Positions 45,853 through 55,614 of a DNA stretch of 64,000 bases are shown here, piece by piece. The DNA is from Methanothrix sp. (GTDB lineage Archaea > Halobacteriota > Methanosarcinia > Methanotrichales > Methanotrichaceae): NCBI RefSeq assembly GCF_016706325.1, contig NZ_JADJJX010000001.1, positions 1,612,001 to 1,676,000 on the forward strand. The letters run 5' to 3'. Both the position numbers and the translations under genes were made by a program. How positions within the stretch are numbered: position 1 is the first letter of the stretch; the number at the start of each line of letters is the position of its first letter. The notes beneath the pieces were generated by a model that was not told where the DNA came from, searched no databases, and saw nothing but the letters and a program-made list of their open reading frames with translations.

Positions 45853-47037
45853 TCAGCAGCGCTCTTTCAGGGATTTGGTGGGCTGGGACAGGATCTTGTT
45901 CACAATGGAGCGGCTCATATCGCACAGGACCTGCTGCTCGATCTCGCCCAGGGTATGCCTGGCGGAGAGCTTGTTCATGGCCTTTCTGACCTCCTGATCC
46001 TTGATCTGCTCCGCCTGGAAGTAAAGCCGGGCCAGCAGCTCTTCTGCCTCCTTTCTCTTGTACTTGGCCTGGAGGAGCTGCAGCTCTTCTGCTATGATCT
46101 CCTCCACCCTCACCGTCTCTGCCATTCTCTGCATCATATTCTCCCGGCTGATGTTCTTCAGGCTGTCGATGTTATGCAGCTCGACCCCCGGGACCTCGGC
46201 TGCTGCCTGGTCCACATCACGCGGATTGGCGATATCGATTATCAGCAATTTGCTGCTTCTGCCTGCCATTGCCTTCTCGATATCGCCCTTGAGAAGGATG
46301 TAGTGAGGGGCAGAGGTGGCACTGATCACCACATCTGCAGCATGAAGGCATGAGGGCATGTCGTCAAATGGGACCGCCTCCCCTCCCAGGCTCTGCGCCA
46401 GGCAGACTGCTGTGCTGAGGGTGCGGTTGGTGACGGTCAGAGATCCGATCTCCCGGCAGAGCAGTGACCGGGATATGAGCTCACCCGTCTCACCAGCACC
46501 GATCACAAGCACCGCCTTCCCCTTCAGGTCGCCCAGGATCTCCTCCGCCAAATCAACTGCCGCCGAGCCTACAGAGACTGAGCGCTCGTTGATATGGGTC
46601 TCCCTGCGCACCCTCTTGCCCACCTGAATGGCCTTCTTGAAGGCGGTCTCCAACATCCAGCCGGTCGTGCCCACCCTCATCGCCATCTGGATCAGATCCT
46701 TCATCTGTCCCAGGATCTGGTCCTCGCCGATGATCATGGACTCCAGGCCCGATGCCAGGCGGAGAAGGTGAACCAGGGATTCGTCATGATCATGAAAATC
46801 GATGATTCGGGAGGAGACACGCGCTTTCTTGGCCAGGTCGAAGAGCACCTTCTCCCCCCGCGGCGCCACCACATAGATCTCGACCCGGTTGCAGGTCTTG
46901 AGAACAGCACACTCCTCCACTGCGTCCAAAGACTGTACCCATTTGAGGATGCTCTCCACGTCACCGTGCCAGGCTCTCTCAATCTCCTCTATGGAGGCGG
47001 TGCGGTGAGTCACCAGCATCGAGGCTATCTCGCTCAT
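45853..47037 (-). CDS. hemA: Glutamyl-tRNA reductase
   Basis: A 394-residue NADPH enzyme that converts Glu-tRNA to glutamate semialdehyde, the first step of tetrapyrrole synthesis. The catalytic Cys lies in LKTCNRVEIY; SGLESMIIGEDQILGQ, VLVIGAGETGELISRSL and a C-terminal dimerisation helix are present. It overlaps the upstream precorrin-2 dehydrogenase gene by 59 bp and precedes hemB by 60 bp. Confidence 0.94.
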   Translation of the reverse strand: MSEIASMLVTHRTASIEEIERAWHGDVESILKWVQSLDAVEECAVLKTCNRVEIYVVAPRGEKVLFDLAKKARVSSRIIDFHDHDESLVHLLRLASGLESMIIGEDQILGQMKDLIQMAMRVGTTGWMLETAFKKAIQVGKRVRRETHINERSVSVGSAAVDLAEEILGDLKGKAVLVIGAGETGELISRSLLCREIGSLTVTNRTLSTAVCLAQSLGGEAVPFDDMPSCLHAADVVISATSAPHYILLKGDIEKAMAGRSSKLLIIDIANPRDVDQAAAEVPGVELHNIDSLKNISRENMMQRMAETVRVEEIIAEELQLLQAKYKRKEAEELLARLYFQAEQIKDQEVRKAMNKLSARHTLGEIEQQVLCDMSRSIVNKILSQPTKSLKERC

Positions 47038-47683
47038 CCTGGCATGCGTGTGAGCGGGCTCTCATATAGGCCTTTTCATTGGAGACCCCCAGAAGCCTCC
47101 ACACCTCCTCATCCTCCAGGATGCTCCTGATCACCAGCGCCCGATCCACCTGCCGGGGCAGAGCCTCCTTCAGCTCAGGCCTCAGCCGGCTGAGGAGTCT
47201 TGCCATCCCCTGGTAGTCCTCAGTCAGCTCCTCCTCCAGGCGGAGGCGGAGGTATCTGGTCAGGCCGGGGGCCTCAGTGGAGATGGCGATGGATATCTGC
47301 CCTTTTCTGATGATCGAGGGCACTACCACCTCCCCCCTGCCCTCGACCCGGTTGACCAGCACCCCCATCCTGACCGCCTCCTCCTCAATCGAACGGTTGA
47401 GCTGGGTGTTGCTGGTAGCAGGAACGGCAATGAATGCCCCCTGCAGATATCTCTTGAAGTCCACCCTCAGGTCGCACTCCGTCAGCTCCCACCTATCTTG
47501 AGAGGCCAGAAGGGCGGGGGTGAAGCTCTGGCTCACCACCTGCACCGGCCCGTAATCGGAAAAGAGGGCGGCCTTCCTCTCCGCCACCCTGCCCCCGCCG
47601 AAGATCACCACCCTCCTGTGGCTCATATCGAGATATAGGGGCAGAAGGGGGCGGTTGGAGCTGTGGTCATCCGATCCAGCCAT
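46979..47683 (-). CDS. Precorrin-2 dehydrogenase (siroheme synthase-like)
   Basis: A 234-residue Met8/CysG-N-type protein that oxidises precorrin-2 to sirohydrochlorin. It has LYLDMSHRRVVIFGGGRVAERKAALF (NAD-binding fold), FIAVPATSNTQLN and SIAISTEAPGLTRYLRLRLEEEL. The tail after about residue 205 is unconserved and reads into hemA. It supplies siroheme or the siroheme-to-heme route. Confidence 0.88.
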   Translation of the reverse strand: MAGSDDHSSNRPLLPLYLDMSHRRVVIFGGGRVAERKAALFSDYGPVQVVSQSFTPALLASQDRWELTECDLRVDFKRYLQGAFIAVPATSNTQLNRSIEEEAVRMGVLVNRVEGRGEVVVPSIIRKGQISIAISTEAPGLTRYLRLRLEEELTEDYQGMARLLSRLRPELKEALPRQVDRALVIRSILEDEEVWRLLGVSNEKAYMRARSHACQDERDSLDAGDSPHRLHRGD

Positions 47684-47692
47684 AAGACTCCA

Positions 47693-48166
47693 TCATACTG
47701 GTATCAAATCCTGGCGCTGGTCTTCTTGTACTCCTTCTCGCTGAAAAGGACGATATACTCGCTTATGCCCGATATTCTTGCAGAGCCGGTCTGCAATCTC
47801 CAGGCACTCCTCTCTGCTGCGAGAGTGGACCATGGTGTAGATGTTATAAAGCCAGTCCTCGGCAGTCTCCCTCTCATAGCAGTGAGTCACCTCCTCAGCC
47901 GCGGCATAGGCCAGCCCCACCTCCTCCACCCTCTCCGGCGGAACCCTCCAGACGATGAGGGCATTGGCCAGAATCCCCAGGGCCCGGTGGCCTATGGTGG
48001 CGGAGAACCGGCGGATGATGCCCTCCTCCTCCATGGCCAGGAGACGGGATATGACCTCCTCCTCCCCCATCCCCAGGGCCTCGCCCCAGATCCGGTATGG
48101 CCTCTCCTCCAGGCTCAATCCATCCTGTGCCACCCTGAGAAGCTCTAAATCCCGCTCATCCATCAA
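47693..48166 (-). CDS. ahbB: Siroheme decarboxylase subunit, AhbB-like
   Basis: A 157-residue Lrp/AsnC-fold protein. It has MDERDLELLRVAQDGL, IIRRFSATIGHRALGILANALIVWRVP and EVTHCYERETAEDWLYNIYTMVH, typical of the AhbA/AhbB/NirDLGH family that decarboxylates siroheme to 12,18-didecarboxysiroheme. The RRF...HRALG and WxVP pattern fits AhbB better than AhbA. Its ATG overlaps the stop of the NosD-like gene by 4 bp. An AhbA partner is not in the window. Confidence 0.78.
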   Translation of the reverse strand: MMDERDLELLRVAQDGLSLEERPYRIWGEALGMGEEEVISRLLAMEEEGIIRRFSATIGHRALGILANALIVWRVPPERVEEVGLAYAAAEEVTHCYERETAEDWLYNIYTMVHSRSREECLEIADRLCKNIGHKRVYRPFQREGVQEDQRQDLIPV

Positions 48167-50298
48167 CTCCAGCCTCCTGGATGCTGAAATGGATAACGAT
48201 CCCGGCCCCGGCCGGGGATGAGGCGGGGCACATCCCCCGGATCGCCCATCACGGCATGATCGCTCCAGTAGTTGCCGCCCAGCTCAGCCCCGGCATCCCA
48301 GTGATTGTTGCCGTTGTCCGCAGCATTCTGGATGAGGTTGTCTTGGATTATGTTATGATAAAGGAGGTTGTCAGTGCAGTCGACCAGATTGATGCCAGCG
48401 ATCTGGTTGGAGCAGATCTGATTGCTGGTGATATTGCAGCTGGTTGTGGTGCTCATGCGCAGACCGTAGCGGCTGTTGTTGCAGAGGGTGTTGCCTGCAA
48501 TCCTCGACCTCTTGGACGAATGGACAAAGATGCCCTGGCCGTTCTCGCTGGCGGTATTGTTCACCACCTCGGCATCGGACAGCTGCTCTAAGGATATGCC
48601 GTCCCTTTGATTGGAGGTGGCAGAATTGGCCTCCAGGATGCAGGCATTGCTGCCGGCAAGGGAGATGCCCCGGCCATTTGAGGTGGCCTGATTGCCCACA
48701 ATAGAGCATTTATGGGAGAGGCTCAGGAAGAGTCCATCCTTTGCATTGCCAGCAGCACTACAGTCCTGCACTCTGCACAGCCGGCAGCTATGAAGGGATA
48801 TGCCGCCGTTGGAGGAGGCAGAGCTGCACTTGAGCAGGAGCAGATTGAGAGAGCCATCCAGACGGAAGCCCTCTGCGGAGCAGCCTTGAGCCCGGTTGGC
48901 CACAAACTGAATGCCGCTTGAATCCCGGCTCTCAAAGCCGGCAATACAGCCCTCGGCCTCGCAACTGGCGATGATACAGTCACGGCTTTCCTGGATGAGG
49001 ATTCCCTTCTCTGATGAATCGATGCTGCCGTTCTGAATGCGGCAGCCAGAGGAGTTCACCAGCAGTATCCCCACGCTGCTATTGGATATGCTCAGATTGC
49101 GGGCCGCCACCTCCCGGCAGGATACCAATCCCAGGAAGCCGCAATCCTCAGGCACATCAGTCCCCGATCTTCCCACTAAATAGCAGACCGGCCTGCCATC
49201 GACCAGATTGCTCTGGTCTATATCCTGAGCATAACTGCCAAGAGCTGGAACCCCCATGCCCTCACCCCCATCAATGCGCAGATGGTAGCGGTTCAATTCC
49301 ATGAGATTCTCCCGGAGGAGGTTTTCTCCCGATCCGCGCAATGATATGCCGTAGACATTGCGAGAGACGTGATTGGAGCGGACGATGCAGTCGTTAGAGG
49401 CGGAGAGAAGTATGCCATTGCCGTTATCATAAAGATGGTTCTCTGCCAGGTTCAATCCCCTCGCTTCATTGCTGTATATTCCCGCCCTCTCATTTGCCAG
49501 GCAATGATTCTCGGTTATATTGCAGTCCTCTGCAGCCCTGAGGCTGATGCCCACCTTCCCCCCCTCAACCCTATTCGCCACAATGAGGTTTGCCCGGGAA
49601 TCGAGGACATCCATGCCGCTCACAAATCCGCCGCTGAGGTTATTTTCCCGGACCTCATTTCCATCCGAACGGGTGAGGACCAGGCCCAATCCACCGGAGA
49701 GGATGGTATTGTTGGCCACCCTGCTCCCCTTCGAGTCCTCGATCAGCACCCCTTGCAGAGTGGAGATCGTACAATCCTCGACCAGGCAGCCGGAGGTCCG
49801 GTTTATCCTCACCCCCACCCCGCCCTGAAGGCGGCAGCCCTTAACCTGGTTGTCCGGGGCGAAGATCTCGATCCCCCCTGGAGAGTTGATGCTGCACTCC
49901 AAAATGGTGTTATTGGGACCCTCCGAGCTTACTGCCGCCTTCGTCCCGGAGATGGTGCAGCGAAGAGCCCGGCAGTCTCGCGAGAGGAGGCTCAAAGAGG
50001 GATCATCCTTGCTGCTGCTGACATTGAGGTCAAAGAGCTCGCAATTCGGCGCATTGATGCTGAGCGGTCCCTCTATTGATACCCCCTCCCGGCCTTGGAT
50101 CTTGAGGCTGCGGTCGATGACTGCGCCACCGTACCTTCCCGGTTGAATCTGGATGGTATCACCGGGACTGGCCTGATGTACAGCAGCAGAAATGGTCTTC
50201 GCATCACCACGGCCTCCAGGCTCGACGGTCAGGACACGGGCCTGGGATGAAGCTATCAGGAGAATGGAAATGAGAATGAAAGCGGCAATTGGTCTCAT
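48163..50298 (-). CDS. Secreted right-handed beta-helix (NosD/CASH-type) protein
   Basis: A 711-residue protein with signal peptide (MRPIAAFILISILLIASSQARV). It starts LTVEPGGRGDAKTISAAVHQASPGDTIQI, then about 25 parallel beta-helix turns with N-x-I/L-x-x-N repeats (for example NNTILSGGLGLVLTRSDGNEVRENN). It ends NHWDAGAELGGNYWSDH, a common end of this family. It probably acts on or binds surface carbohydrate. It overlaps the heme gene ahbB by 4 bp, an odd pairing. Confidence 0.82.
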   Translation of the reverse strand: MRPIAAFILISILLIASSQARVLTVEPGGRGDAKTISAAVHQASPGDTIQIQPGRYGGAVIDRSLKIQGREGVSIEGPLSINAPNCELFDLNVSSSKDDPSLSLLSRDCRALRCTISGTKAAVSSEGPNNTILECSINSPGGIEIFAPDNQVKGCRLQGGVGVRINRTSGCLVEDCTISTLQGVLIEDSKGSRVANNTILSGGLGLVLTRSDGNEVRENNLSGGFVSGMDVLDSRANLIVANRVEGGKVGISLRAAEDCNITENHCLANERAGIYSNEARGLNLAENHLYDNGNGILLSASNDCIVRSNHVSRNVYGISLRGSGENLLRENLMELNRYHLRIDGGEGMGVPALGSYAQDIDQSNLVDGRPVCYLVGRSGTDVPEDCGFLGLVSCREVAARNLSISNSSVGILLVNSSGCRIQNGSIDSSEKGILIQESRDCIIASCEAEGCIAGFESRDSSGIQFVANRAQGCSAEGFRLDGSLNLLLLKCSSASSNGGISLHSCRLCRVQDCSAAGNAKDGLFLSLSHKCSIVGNQATSNGRGISLAGSNACILEANSATSNQRDGISLEQLSDAEVVNNTASENGQGIFVHSSKRSRIAGNTLCNNSRYGLRMSTTTSCNITSNQICSNQIAGINLVDCTDNLLYHNIIQDNLIQNAADNGNNHWDAGAELGGNYWSDHAVMGDPGDVPRLIPGRGRDRYPFQHPGGWS

Positions 50299-50416
50299 CT
50301 ATCCTGGTTATGCTTTTGCAGGCTATTAAAGCTAATGCCGGCAATCGGCAAAAACTGCAGCAGAAAGATATAATAACACAGATCAAACATCTATTATCCT
50401 GGAAGGACGGTTTCCA

Positions 50417-51685
50417 ATGACAGGGCCTTATCGCATTCTTATCATTGAGGACGATCCAGAGCATGCTGAGCTGATCCGGATGGGCTTCAGGAAGCATGAT
50501 GAGTTCTTCTTGGACTTTGCTGCCACCGGGGAGGATGGCCTGGAGATGATATCCCAGGATCGATACGATCTGATCTCTGTGGACCTGGTCCTGCCCGGGA
50601 TTGGAGGCCTGGATGTCCTGGTGCGGATCAGAAGGCTGGACCCTGACATCCCCGTGGTCATGGTCTCGGGCCATGGCACAACGGAGATGGTGGTGGTCGC
50701 CTTTGAGAACCGGGCGACGAAATATGTGGTCAAGAGCCTGGAGAGCTTCAAGAGCCTGCCCTATGTCTTTGAAAATCTCATACAAGAGGCGCGGTTCAAG
50801 ATAAGCGAGAGGCAGATGAGAGAGTGCATCGAGAGGTCGGAGAGGATTCACAGGAACATTGTGGAGAACTCACTGGCTGGCATTTATATCCTCCAGGAGG
50901 GGGCTTTCAAACTGGCCAATCCAAAGCTGGGAGATATATTCGGCTGCACTGCGGATAGCCTTCTGGGGATGCCCTTCTGGAAGCTGGTCAAACCGGACGA
51001 CATCCAGTGTGTCAGCCAGCTGGAGAGGGACCGCCAGTCCAGCATACCGATCTTCGAATCAAAGGTCGCACGCAAGGATGGGACATACCGCTGGATAGAG
51101 TTCCGCACAGTGCCCATAGAGCACGAGGGGCAGAGGGCGATGCTGGGAAATCTCCTTGATATAACGGAGAGAAAGGAGCTGGAGATAAAGATCCTCAGGG
51201 CCAACCGGGAGCTGGAAGCCATGGATAGGATAGCGGAGATCTGCCTTTCTCCCCATGAGGATACAGACAGAATGCTGACCGATCTCCTGACCTGTGTCAT
51301 CGCCGGGGTGGGGGGAGTGGATGTGGGAGGGATATTCCTCCAGGAGGGCAGCAGCCTGGTGCTGAGGGCCCTGCATGGCTCAGTGGAGATCCTGATTGAG
51401 TTCATCGAGGATATCCAGGCCCGCGGCGACCTTCTCGGACCGGCTCAGTCTCATCAGGCCAAAGATGGGTCAGAGAGAGGCTGGATCTCAGCCCCGGTCA
51501 TCTCCAGGGAGCAGAGGAAAGGGGCGCTGGTCTTGGCCTGTGAGGAGATTGAATGCCTGCCATTTCTGGAGAGGGCATCAATGCGCATCGGGCACCTCCT
51601 GGACGGCTCTGAGAGGGCCCGCCCAATCCTCTCCGCCTGCGCCGAGGCTGATGAGAGAGGCATAGCCCAGAACTTCATCCCCTAA
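50417..51685 (+). CDS. Response regulator with PAS and GAF-like domains
   Basis: A 422-residue cytoplasmic signalling protein. The receiver domain (about 1-120) has IIEDDPEHAEL, the phospho-acceptor Asp in LISVDLVLPGIGG and VVKSLESF. A PAS domain (about 150-260) ends in GNLLDITERKELE. A GAF-like region follows (about 275-400). There is no histidine-kinase or DNA-binding output, so it may relay to a kinase elsewhere. gaagga precedes the ATG. It is divergent from the NosD-like gene. Confidence 0.85.
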   Translation: MTGPYRILIIEDDPEHAELIRMGFRKHDEFFLDFAATGEDGLEMISQDRYDLISVDLVLPGIGGLDVLVRIRRLDPDIPVVMVSGHGTTEMVVVAFENRATKYVVKSLESFKSLPYVFENLIQEARFKISERQMRECIERSERIHRNIVENSLAGIYILQEGAFKLANPKLGDIFGCTADSLLGMPFWKLVKPDDIQCVSQLERDRQSSIPIFESKVARKDGTYRWIEFRTVPIEHEGQRAMLGNLLDITERKELEIKILRANRELEAMDRIAEICLSPHEDTDRMLTDLLTCVIAGVGGVDVGGIFLQEGSSLVLRALHGSVEILIEFIEDIQARGDLLGPAQSHQAKDGSERGWISAPVISREQRKGALVLACEEIECLPFLERASMRIGHLLDGSERARPILSACAEADERGIAQNFIP

Positions 51686-51731
51686 ACGGGGGCTGAGATA
51701 GAATTACAGTTATTGATCGAGGTTGATAATT

Positions 51732-52820
51732 ATGCCCGGCAGCTCTTTTGGAGGGCTCTTTTGCATCACCACCTGGGGCGAGTCACATGGCAGAGCAGTG
51801 GGGGTGGTCCTGGACGGCTGCCCTGCAGGCCTGGAATTGAAGGAGGATGATATCCAAAAGGAGCTGGACCGCAGGCGTCCGGGCCAGAGCCGGGCCTCCA
51901 CCCAGAGAAAGGAGGAGGACCGGGTGGAGATACTCTCCGGCATCTTCGAGGGAGAGACCACCGGCACCCCCATATCAATGCTCATCTGGAACCGGGATGC
52001 AGATTCCGGCAGCTACGACCTTCTGCGTGAGAGGCCCCGGCCCGGGCATGCCGATTATGCCTATCAGATGAGGTATGGCAGGCGCGACCACCGGGGAGGG
52101 GGGAGATCCTCTGCCCGGGAGACGGCGGGCAGGGTGGCAGCAGGGGCAGTGGCCAAGAAGCTTCTCTTAAAGGAGGGCATAGAGGTGGTCGCTTATGTGA
52201 CCGAGATGGGGGGGATCGAGGCCAGGATCGATTCAGGGGATCTGGCCGAGCTCCAGGCCCGGGCAGAGGCCAACCCCATTCGTTGCCCGGATCGGGAGGC
52301 AGCAGAGAGGATGATGGTGCTATTGGATGCCGTCCGGCAGGAGGGCGATAGCCTGGGTGGGATGGTGACGATCATCGCCCGCGGGGTGCCCCCAGGTCTG
52401 GGGGATCCGGTCTTCGATAAGCTGGATGCCGACCTGGCCAAGGGGCTCATGAGCCTGGGTGCAGTGAAGGCGGTGGAGATAGGGGCTGGCCTTGGCTGCG
52501 CCAGGATGAGGGGGAGCGAGATGAACGATCCTCTGCGAGTGAAGGAGGGGAGGATCAGCTTTGAGAGCAACAATGCGGGGGGCATTACAGGAGGGATATC
52601 CACTGGAGAGGATATAGTCTGCCGGATAGCAGTCAAGCCCACCCCCTCCATTGCAAGAAGGCAGCATACCGTGGACCTGAAGAGCAGAAAGGATGTGGAG
52701 ATAGAGATCAAAGGGAGGCACGACCCGGCCATACCCCCCAGAATGGTGCCCGTGGCCGAGGCCATGGTGGCTATCGTCCTGGCGGACCATCTCCTGCGTC
52801 AGAGAGTGGTAAGGCTCTGA
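51732..52820 (+). CDS. aroC: Chorismate synthase
   Basis: A 362-residue enzyme giving chorismate for aromatic amino acids. It has TTWGESHGRAVGVVLDGCPAG, RPGHADYAYQMRYGRRDHRGGGRSSARETAGRVAAGA and ESNNAGGITGGISTGEDIVCRIAVKPTPSI. The ATG at 51732 follows gaggt by 8 bases. Confidence 0.95.
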   Translation: MPGSSFGGLFCITTWGESHGRAVGVVLDGCPAGLELKEDDIQKELDRRRPGQSRASTQRKEEDRVEILSGIFEGETTGTPISMLIWNRDADSGSYDLLRERPRPGHADYAYQMRYGRRDHRGGGRSSARETAGRVAAGAVAKKLLLKEGIEVVAYVTEMGGIEARIDSGDLAELQARAEANPIRCPDREAAERMMVLLDAVRQEGDSLGGMVTIIARGVPPGLGDPVFDKLDADLAKGLMSLGAVKAVEIGAGLGCARMRGSEMNDPLRVKEGRISFESNNAGGITGGISTGEDIVCRIAVKPTPSIARRQHTVDLKSRKDVEIEIKGRHDPAIPPRMVPVAEAMVAIVLADHLLRQRVVRL

Positions 52821-52852
52821 TTTTATATCTTCTCCGGGCTTACAGGAGCAGC

Positions 52853-54622
52853 ATGCCCAAGGAATTTCGCAGCCTCATCTCACTTCAGCAAGCAAAATCG
52901 ATCATCTTCGACCATCTGCCCACAGTTCAGGAGAGGTCAGTCGCCCTGGGCTCCTCTCTGGGCTGCATCCTGGCGGAGAAGGTCATATCCAGCCTGGATG
53001 TGCCCGGCTTCAGCCGCGCCTCCATGGATGGTTATGCCGTCCTCTCCCAGGACACAATCGAGGCCCGGGAGGACAGGCCCGTCTCCTTGCGCCTAGCAGG
53101 ATCGGTGCCCATGGGCAGGAAGCCCGAGATCGCGATCTCTCGAGGAGAGGCAGCAGAGGTCTCCACCGGCTCCATGATGCCTCAGGGTGCTGATGCCGTG
53201 GTGATGATCGAGTACTCCCAGGTCGGGGAGGGGATGGTTCACATCCGCAGGCCGGTATTCGGGGGGGAGAACGTTCAGGCAGCAGGAAGCGACATATCCT
53301 TCGGGGAGGCGGTCCTCTTTCCGGGCACGCCAGTTGCCGCGCGGGAGATAGGCGTTCTGGCTGCCCTGGGCAGGGAGAGGGTCCGGGTGCGGAGCCTGCA
53401 TATAGGCCTGGCCTCCACCGGCGCGGAGCTCGTCCCCCCGGGCAGAGAGCTCTCCTCGGGCCAGATCCATGATATCAACAGCTACACCATAGCCGCAGGG
53501 GTGGAGGAGTGTGGAGCCTGCCCCAGGGGCTATGGCATCCTGCCTGACGATAGAGGGGAGATGGCAAAGGCCCTCTTGAGGATGGCAGAAGAGTGCGATA
53601 TGATCCTGGTGAGCGGCAGCACCTCCGCCGGGGTGGGGGATATGATCTATCAGGTTCTGGAGGAGATCGGGGAGCTGATCTTCCATGGGGTGAACCTCAA
53701 GCCGGGAAAGCCCACCCTCTTCGGGATGATCCAGGGCAAGCCCTGTATCGGGCTGCCCGGCTATCCCACCAGTGCTCTGACTGTCTTCACTGAGCTTGTC
53801 GCCCCGGCCATACGCTCTGCTCTGGGCCTGGAGCATAGTGAGAATAAGATCGCAGGAAGGCTGGCCGGGCCGTTGCGCACTGAAGGACGGCAGCAGATGA
53901 TGGCAGTGGGCATATCCGGGGATCTGGTCTATCCAGTGGATAAGGGCAGTGGCTCGATCACCACACTGGCCCTGGCAGATGGCGTGATAGAGATCCCAGC
54001 GGGGGTGGAGTTCCTGGAAGGGGGCTCGCCGGTCCAGGTCAAGCTCTTCTCTCCCTTCCAGGCCCCCTGTCTGGTGGTGGCAGGAGAGAACTCCCTCCTC
54101 CTGGAGAGGCTGGCTGAGGATCTGCCCTGGAGGCTGATGCTCTTGAACACCGGCTCATACCGGGGAAGGATCTATTTGGAGGACGGCATTGCAGACCTGG
54201 CAGCTGTCTGGGGCCCGGCCCAGGAGGGCTCTGGGGAAGGGACAGAGACCATCTGGAGGGGCAGCAGAAGGCTGGGGCTGATCTACAGGGACCCTTCTGC
54301 TCTGGCCGATCTGGCCGATCGGAGGATTGTGGGCTGGCCTGGGGACTCGAGGATGAAGGGCTCATTCGAGCAGGCCCTGAAGGGATTGGGCGTCGATCCA
54401 CCCGTCTATGCCCGCCTGGCCAAGACCCACTCTGCTGTGGCGGCCACCATCGCCTCAGGCCGGGCGGACCTGGGGTTTGGAGAAGAGGAGGCGGCAAGCC
54501 AGGCCGGCCTGGGATTCCAGCCAGTAGCAGAGGTTGAGCTGCAGCTTCTGGCTGGAGCCGGGAGAGGAAGAGATCCCAGGATGCAATCGCTTATCTCTGC
54601 CCTGCCTCTCTCGCCGCCATAG
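52853..54622 (+). CDS. moeA: Molybdopterin molybdotransferase MoeA with C-terminal PBP-like domain
   Basis: A 589-residue protein. The MoeA core has SMDGYAVLSQDT, GSMMPQGADAVVMIEY, IHDINSYTIAAGVEE, LVSGSTSAGVGDMIYQVLEEIG and GLPGYPTSALTVF. Residues from about 440 form a periplasmic-binding-protein-like domain (TYHEGS-like region, RRIVGWPGDSRMKGSFEQAL) typical of archaeal fusions. It inserts Mo or W into molybdopterin. The 3' end overlaps the convergent priL by 32 bp. Confidence 0.92.
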   Translation: MPKEFRSLISLQQAKSIIFDHLPTVQERSVALGSSLGCILAEKVISSLDVPGFSRASMDGYAVLSQDTIEAREDRPVSLRLAGSVPMGRKPEIAISRGEAAEVSTGSMMPQGADAVVMIEYSQVGEGMVHIRRPVFGGENVQAAGSDISFGEAVLFPGTPVAAREIGVLAALGRERVRVRSLHIGLASTGAELVPPGRELSSGQIHDINSYTIAAGVEECGACPRGYGILPDDRGEMAKALLRMAEECDMILVSGSTSAGVGDMIYQVLEEIGELIFHGVNLKPGKPTLFGMIQGKPCIGLPGYPTSALTVFTELVAPAIRSALGLEHSENKIAGRLAGPLRTEGRQQMMAVGISGDLVYPVDKGSGSITTLALADGVIEIPAGVEFLEGGSPVQVKLFSPFQAPCLVVAGENSLLLERLAEDLPWRLMLLNTGSYRGRIYLEDGIADLAAVWGPAQEGSGEGTETIWRGSRRLGLIYRDPSALADLADRRIVGWPGDSRMKGSFEQALKGLGVDPPVYARLAKTHSAVAATIASGRADLGFGEEEAASQAGLGFQPVAEVELQLLAGAGRGRDPRMQSLISALPLSPP

Positions 54623-55614
54623 GTCCCGGTTTGAGCATCCTTGACCTGCGCTCATAATAGCTGAGAGGATGGCGAACCCTCCGGCAGAGATCGTCCTTTC
54701 CTGGGCAGTTGCCGTAGGTGGCCATGGTGGCACATGCAGGCGGCTTATAGCGGGTTCCTGTCGCTCCGGCGATGTGCTCCACCTGGTAGCGGGTGCGGTC
54801 CTGGTCGAAGTCCGGGCTGGCGGCAAAGAGGGCGATCACCTCCTCCGGGAGTCATATTGATCTGCAGGAGGAAGCTGACCAGGGCAAACCGGGCGCTGTG
54901 GGCCAGGTTGGTGCCCCGGGAGACATCATCGAGCATCTTCTTGATGCAGGGGGGAAAAGCGCCCTCTCTCACCTCACCCAAATCCATCTTCTGCCTGGCG
55001 GCCAGAGCCTCCAGCTCCCTCCTGGCCGGGGCGAGGTACTCCTCCAGGCTCTGACAGAGCCCCTCGTCCACGGGTACCGGCAGACCCCTGAGGACCCTCT
55101 CCCGGATCGCCTCCTCCAAGAGCCGCCTTAGCTCAACATCGGTAACTGTGAGATATCCGTCTGCCAGATCGCGATTGGTCAGCTTCCATTTGGGGCTGCG
55201 CATGCGGTATGCCGCCCGGATGTACTCAGAGAAATGGATCTTCCAGGGACCCGGCCCCTGAGGGTTGATCCCCAGATCGTTGGCCAGAACAACCAGCCCC
55301 TCCTTCTCCTGCTGCATCCTCTTGAAGGCCAGCTTGGCCTCTGCCAGGGCATAACGGCGCAGGAGGAGGGGATCATTCAGGCAGGAGACCATTACCCTGG
55401 CCAGTGGATAGCTGAGCAGTTCAAAGAGCTGCTCTGACTCGCTCTTCGCCCCCCCCTCGGGAATGGCCTCGCCTATTGCCCCTCGCAGGCGTTCTGCTGC
55501 TCTGGAGCGCACTGCCTGGAAGAGGGATCTGTAGAGAAGGCTATCCAGGGAGATGTTCTTGCCGCGAACCGCCTCTGCTGCCTCTTGAGTGAAAGGATAG
55601 TCCGATATCCTCAT
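54591..55614 (-). CDS. priL: DNA primase large subunit, interrupted by one extra base
   Basis: The first frame (from 55614) runs through FKRMQQEKEGLVVLANDLGIN and GAFPPCIKKMLDDVSRGTNLAHSARFAL to INMTP. It then goes out of frame at a GGG run on the plus strand (54847-54849). Deleting one base restores EEVIALFAASPDFDQDRTRYQVEHI and PPACATMATYGNCPGKDDLC. All four cysteines of the 4Fe-4S domain (CIKKM, ACATM, NCP, DLC) are then present and the protein is about 340 residues. PriL is essential and single-copy in archaea, so a consensus error is the leading explanation. It overlaps pcn by 4 bp. Confidence 0.88.

Noticed and set aside
45424..46353. 309-codon plus-strand ORF
   Set aside because: It lies opposite hemB and hemA, whose motifs are clear, and it has no recognisable domain.
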